Assembly (NCBI RefSeq): GCF_026914265.1
Contig: NC_069135.1
Location: 3,427,001 to 3,491,000 of the forward strand
DNA length: 64,000 nucleotides
DNA from: Mya arenaria
Lineage: Eukaryota > Mollusca > Bivalvia > Myida > Myidae
Direction: 5' to 3'
A model generated the notes under the pieces. The model ran no database searches and was not told the origin of the DNA. It saw only the letters and a program-made list of their open reading frames with translations. Below, in pieces: positions 61,038 through 64,000 of this stretch. The first letter of the stretch is position 1. Each line of letters opens with the position of its first letter. The position numbers and the translations under genes are program-made.

Positions 61038-64000
61038 CTACTGTTCAGAAGCAGCATGGTATGTAAGCTTGATAACTTTCATAATATTGTATTCATTTTC
61101 TGCATTCACCCTGATATTTTAACTTATATGATCATTATTCTTTTATAATAACAAAAAAAAAAATATATCAGGAGATTCAAGTATGAAGAAGTATTATCCA
61201 TTGATAGAGTAACATTGAAGTAATTATAATCATTATATTGAAGAAAGTTATTATAAAAGATCGCAGAGTATTAAAAATTGCAGATCTATATTGAGACATT
61301 CATGATACTTCACATTTGCAAGTTGCATTAAACATTGAAACGGTTTGGTGGGAAAGATGGGGAAGAGGAAAATATAGAACATACAGTGACATTCATGCCT
61401 GAAATTCTCATCTTGCTTTAAAGCATTTCAATAACCTTGCTTTAGATCATAGTGCTAAATTTATTGTTTTTACTGACAGTGTAACATATTTAGTTTGAGT
61501 AAACATTCACAATAAGACTTCATTTGACCAAGACAAAAGACTGAAGACAATAAGAGACTTGGAAATATTTTTAAGCAGATTCTGCAACCAAACCTCTATC
61601 TTCAAATTCTGGAACAAGCATAAGTCCCTGACAATGTCATCAAGATAAGCTCACTGTTATTGATTTTGTACTATTTGTGTACCCGGTATTTGTTTAATTT
61701 TAAAGAGTTTTATGACTTCTAAAGGAAGCAATCTCAAAGAGAACACGTCTACTTTTTCTTATGAAAAACAAAGTATAAACAAGTAGTTTAGCTGAATTGT
61801 TTCAAAATGCTGTTTACTGAATGATTTAAGTTTTGATAATTAATTGGTGTATAATATCACATAAGAAAACCACTCAGTATGAAGAGTGAAACAAAACTGA
61901 TACATTGGTGCATCATTGATATGTTGACTGACCACAACAGACTCAACTGCACGTGGCAACATGGCAAAGTGACTTTAAACACCATTTAAAACACACTTGA
62001 AACGGGAACTTGCACTGATGGGAAATCTGTTTTGGCTGTACAAATTGCAAGATAATCATAACTTGTTTGAAGGATTGACAAGCATGCTTTGCTAAGTTTA
62101 TTTGCAAAAGTTTTGAAGTATTATTTGTAAAGTTTTGTTTTTCTTTAATCTGAATTGAATGAAAACCAGCATATACTCTGGTAGACATGTTTAGTAACAA
62201 TTCCACACATATTAAGCACTCCTATGATTTGTTCCAGTTGAAAGAATTTTTAAACAAAGCTAGCATATGATGCCTATTTTGATTTTTTCCATGACATTCT
62301 CTATGGAAGCATAAAGCAAATTCCTCTACCAGCCATGCTGTTGCAACCATGGTAAACAGATACCAAAAAATGATCATTAATTTTTCATCTTAAATAGTCT
62401 CAGTAGTCAGACAGAATGAAGGTCAAAGTTCATTTATGTTTATAAGTAACCAGACATTTCATTTAATACCATTCTCTTAAATACATTTGATAGAGATTTG
62501 TGCAAGAACCATATACTATAAAAGTTCATGAAAAAATAGCACTGTTTTTAGAGAATATGTTGCTTAATGTGACATACTGATACTAGAATCTGACCATCTA
62601 GACATGGTGATTATGAGCGGTTTAAAATACTCCTAAATTCTTGTTTAACATGATCTTTCTCTTATATATTTTAAGAATTTGACAAGGAGGGATTATTAAA
62701 GTTGCCTTGAATGCATATACCCTGTATACTTACCCCCAATCTAATCCATACGTAATGCTTAACCAAAATTTGCATATTCATTTTGTTAAACTAGTTTCTT
62801 AAACAAAAAATGATGAACTTTCAACTGAATACAACAGCCTGCTTTTAAGTTCCTATCTCCAAGATCAAGGCTGTACATTTTGTGATCCTGCATAAAAGCA
62901 AATTTTATTTTTATGTCTTCCTTGTAACTCAATTTTGCTTGAAAGGATTTTGAAATAACTTGGAAAACATTTTAGTGTTTAAAAGTATGTGACCATGTAT
63001 TTCAAATTCATTGCATGCCAAACTTATAGGTTAAAGATCTTAATGACATTAAGATACAGATACAGAGAGGAAGTTTTGTCTGAAAAAGAAAATCTGAAAA
63101 AAATGTGTTATATTAAAATTCAGTGCACAATAAAATTATACTGCTCTCAAACAAGCATAATGATAAAACAAACATGCAGTGCCCAAGCGTGCTTTTTACT
63201 ACAATGTGCATGCCAACGGTGATAATACATTACACAGGGGATAGGTCATGCAAGATTGTGCTGCGGATATTTTTTTCTTTGTAATTATAGCCCAAAATCC
63301 AATTTATTTAGCCATTCAAAGAAATTGCACTTGGAAGTAAAGATTTTGGACTTTTGCCCATAGAAATGTTAGCAAAGAGAAAGACATTCTGTAATTATGT
63401 TTAATACAGGTAGAGTAACATAAAACCCTTCATCTCAATGATACAAAAGTCTTATAACAAGAGAATATATACAAATACATAAAGATAATTCAAATAAAAC
63501 CATTTTTACCTGTATAACAAAGATGTCAATTCAAGACACACACACCCTGAACAAAACTTCATATTTCATTCATCAAATTTACCTTTTAATCTAATCTACT
63601 TAAATTCAAATATTCCGAATGTCTGTATGTGTCGTAAATTATCGTTGATTAAAATATCAGAATCAAACACATCTACTAAAAAAAACGAAACTGGTAGGAA
63701 CTCTTGTGTATGTGTTGAAAAGGTAAACAACAGGTGAAAACTCCACATTGTACAAGGTGTACAAGGTAAAATGTGCATGAGTGTAGATGAAACATCACCA
63801 TGTATGCTGCATACTATACCATTCCCCAAATTTCACAACCATACAAGTGGCTGCTCAGACTTACTCCATTTGATGGGATTTGATTGTTAAATTGAAATAA
63901 AAGAAATAAGTGGGATAGTGGATCCCATTTAACAGTGCACTAGACACCTAAACCTTTTTTAGGTCACAACAACAATTTGGGAAGATCGGTTTACAAGGAT
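61038..64000. other. Probable intron or upstream region of the minus-strand gene, no exon found
   Basis: AT-rich sequence with only short, unconvincing frames on both strands. No exon with good splice sites could be linked to the frame at 60756-61037. Most likely it is intronic. Confidence 0.4.

Noticed and set aside
61943..62206. Minus-strand frame of 87 codons as an upstream exon of the gene ending at 60756
   Set aside because: AT-rich, no fitting splice pair and no coding-like composition.

Overview
This is a window of animal nuclear DNA, AT-rich and intron-rich, with no bacterial features. Dispersed repeats built on AGGTCA/TGACCT words, a fused NitFhit gene and an ELAPOR-type receptor all fit a protostome. 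The repeat style suggests a bivalve mollusc; that is inference, and the species cannot be named from the sequence alone.

Four transcription units can be supported. (1) On the minus strand, 13323 to 281, are the first eight coding exons (321 codons) of an ELAPOR1/2-like (KIAA1324 family) type I membrane protein; the rest lies off the left edge. (2) On the minus strand, 40377 to 25878, is a complete four-exon universal stress protein gene of 158 residues. (3) On the plus strand, 40903 to 50198, is a complete ten-exon NitFhit gene of about 460 residues, in which a nitrilase is fused to a Fhit histidine-triad hydrolase. (4) On the minus strand, 61037 to 60756, is the probable last coding exon of a gene I do not recognise. 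Genes 2 and 3 are head to head with 525 bp between their start codons, so they probably share a divergent promoter.

Most of the remaining DNA is repetitive and unusually well structured. There are three long minisatellites with different periods: 30 bp in an ELAPOR intron (4757-6385), 22 bp in a NitFhit intron (44731-45958), and 27 bp between genes with higher-order repeats (52170-54814). A 7.8-kb nested block (about 16.0-23.8 kb) holds an AGGTCA-rich repeat broken first by an element carrying a tandem array of about 165 bp and then by a 4.2-kb terminal-inverted-repeat transposon. The paralogous unbroken sequence for that second insertion survives at about 26.33-26.44 kb. Intron 1 of the stress-protein gene carries a 616-bp MITE and a 2.0-kb element with long inverted termini and a 9-bp target duplication, as expected for a Mutator-like element. 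A tRNA-Cys-derived SINE head and a GC-rich foldback hairpin are also present.

The most unusual single feature is the NitFhit intron at 47458-47984. It has a perfect minor-spliceosome (U12) 5' splice site and a perfect U12 branch site, yet appears to end in AA. A weak GT-AG pair displaced by exactly 12 nt at both ends would give a protein of the same length. The seven perfect oestrogen-response-element-like palindromes spread by one repeat family are also worth a second look.
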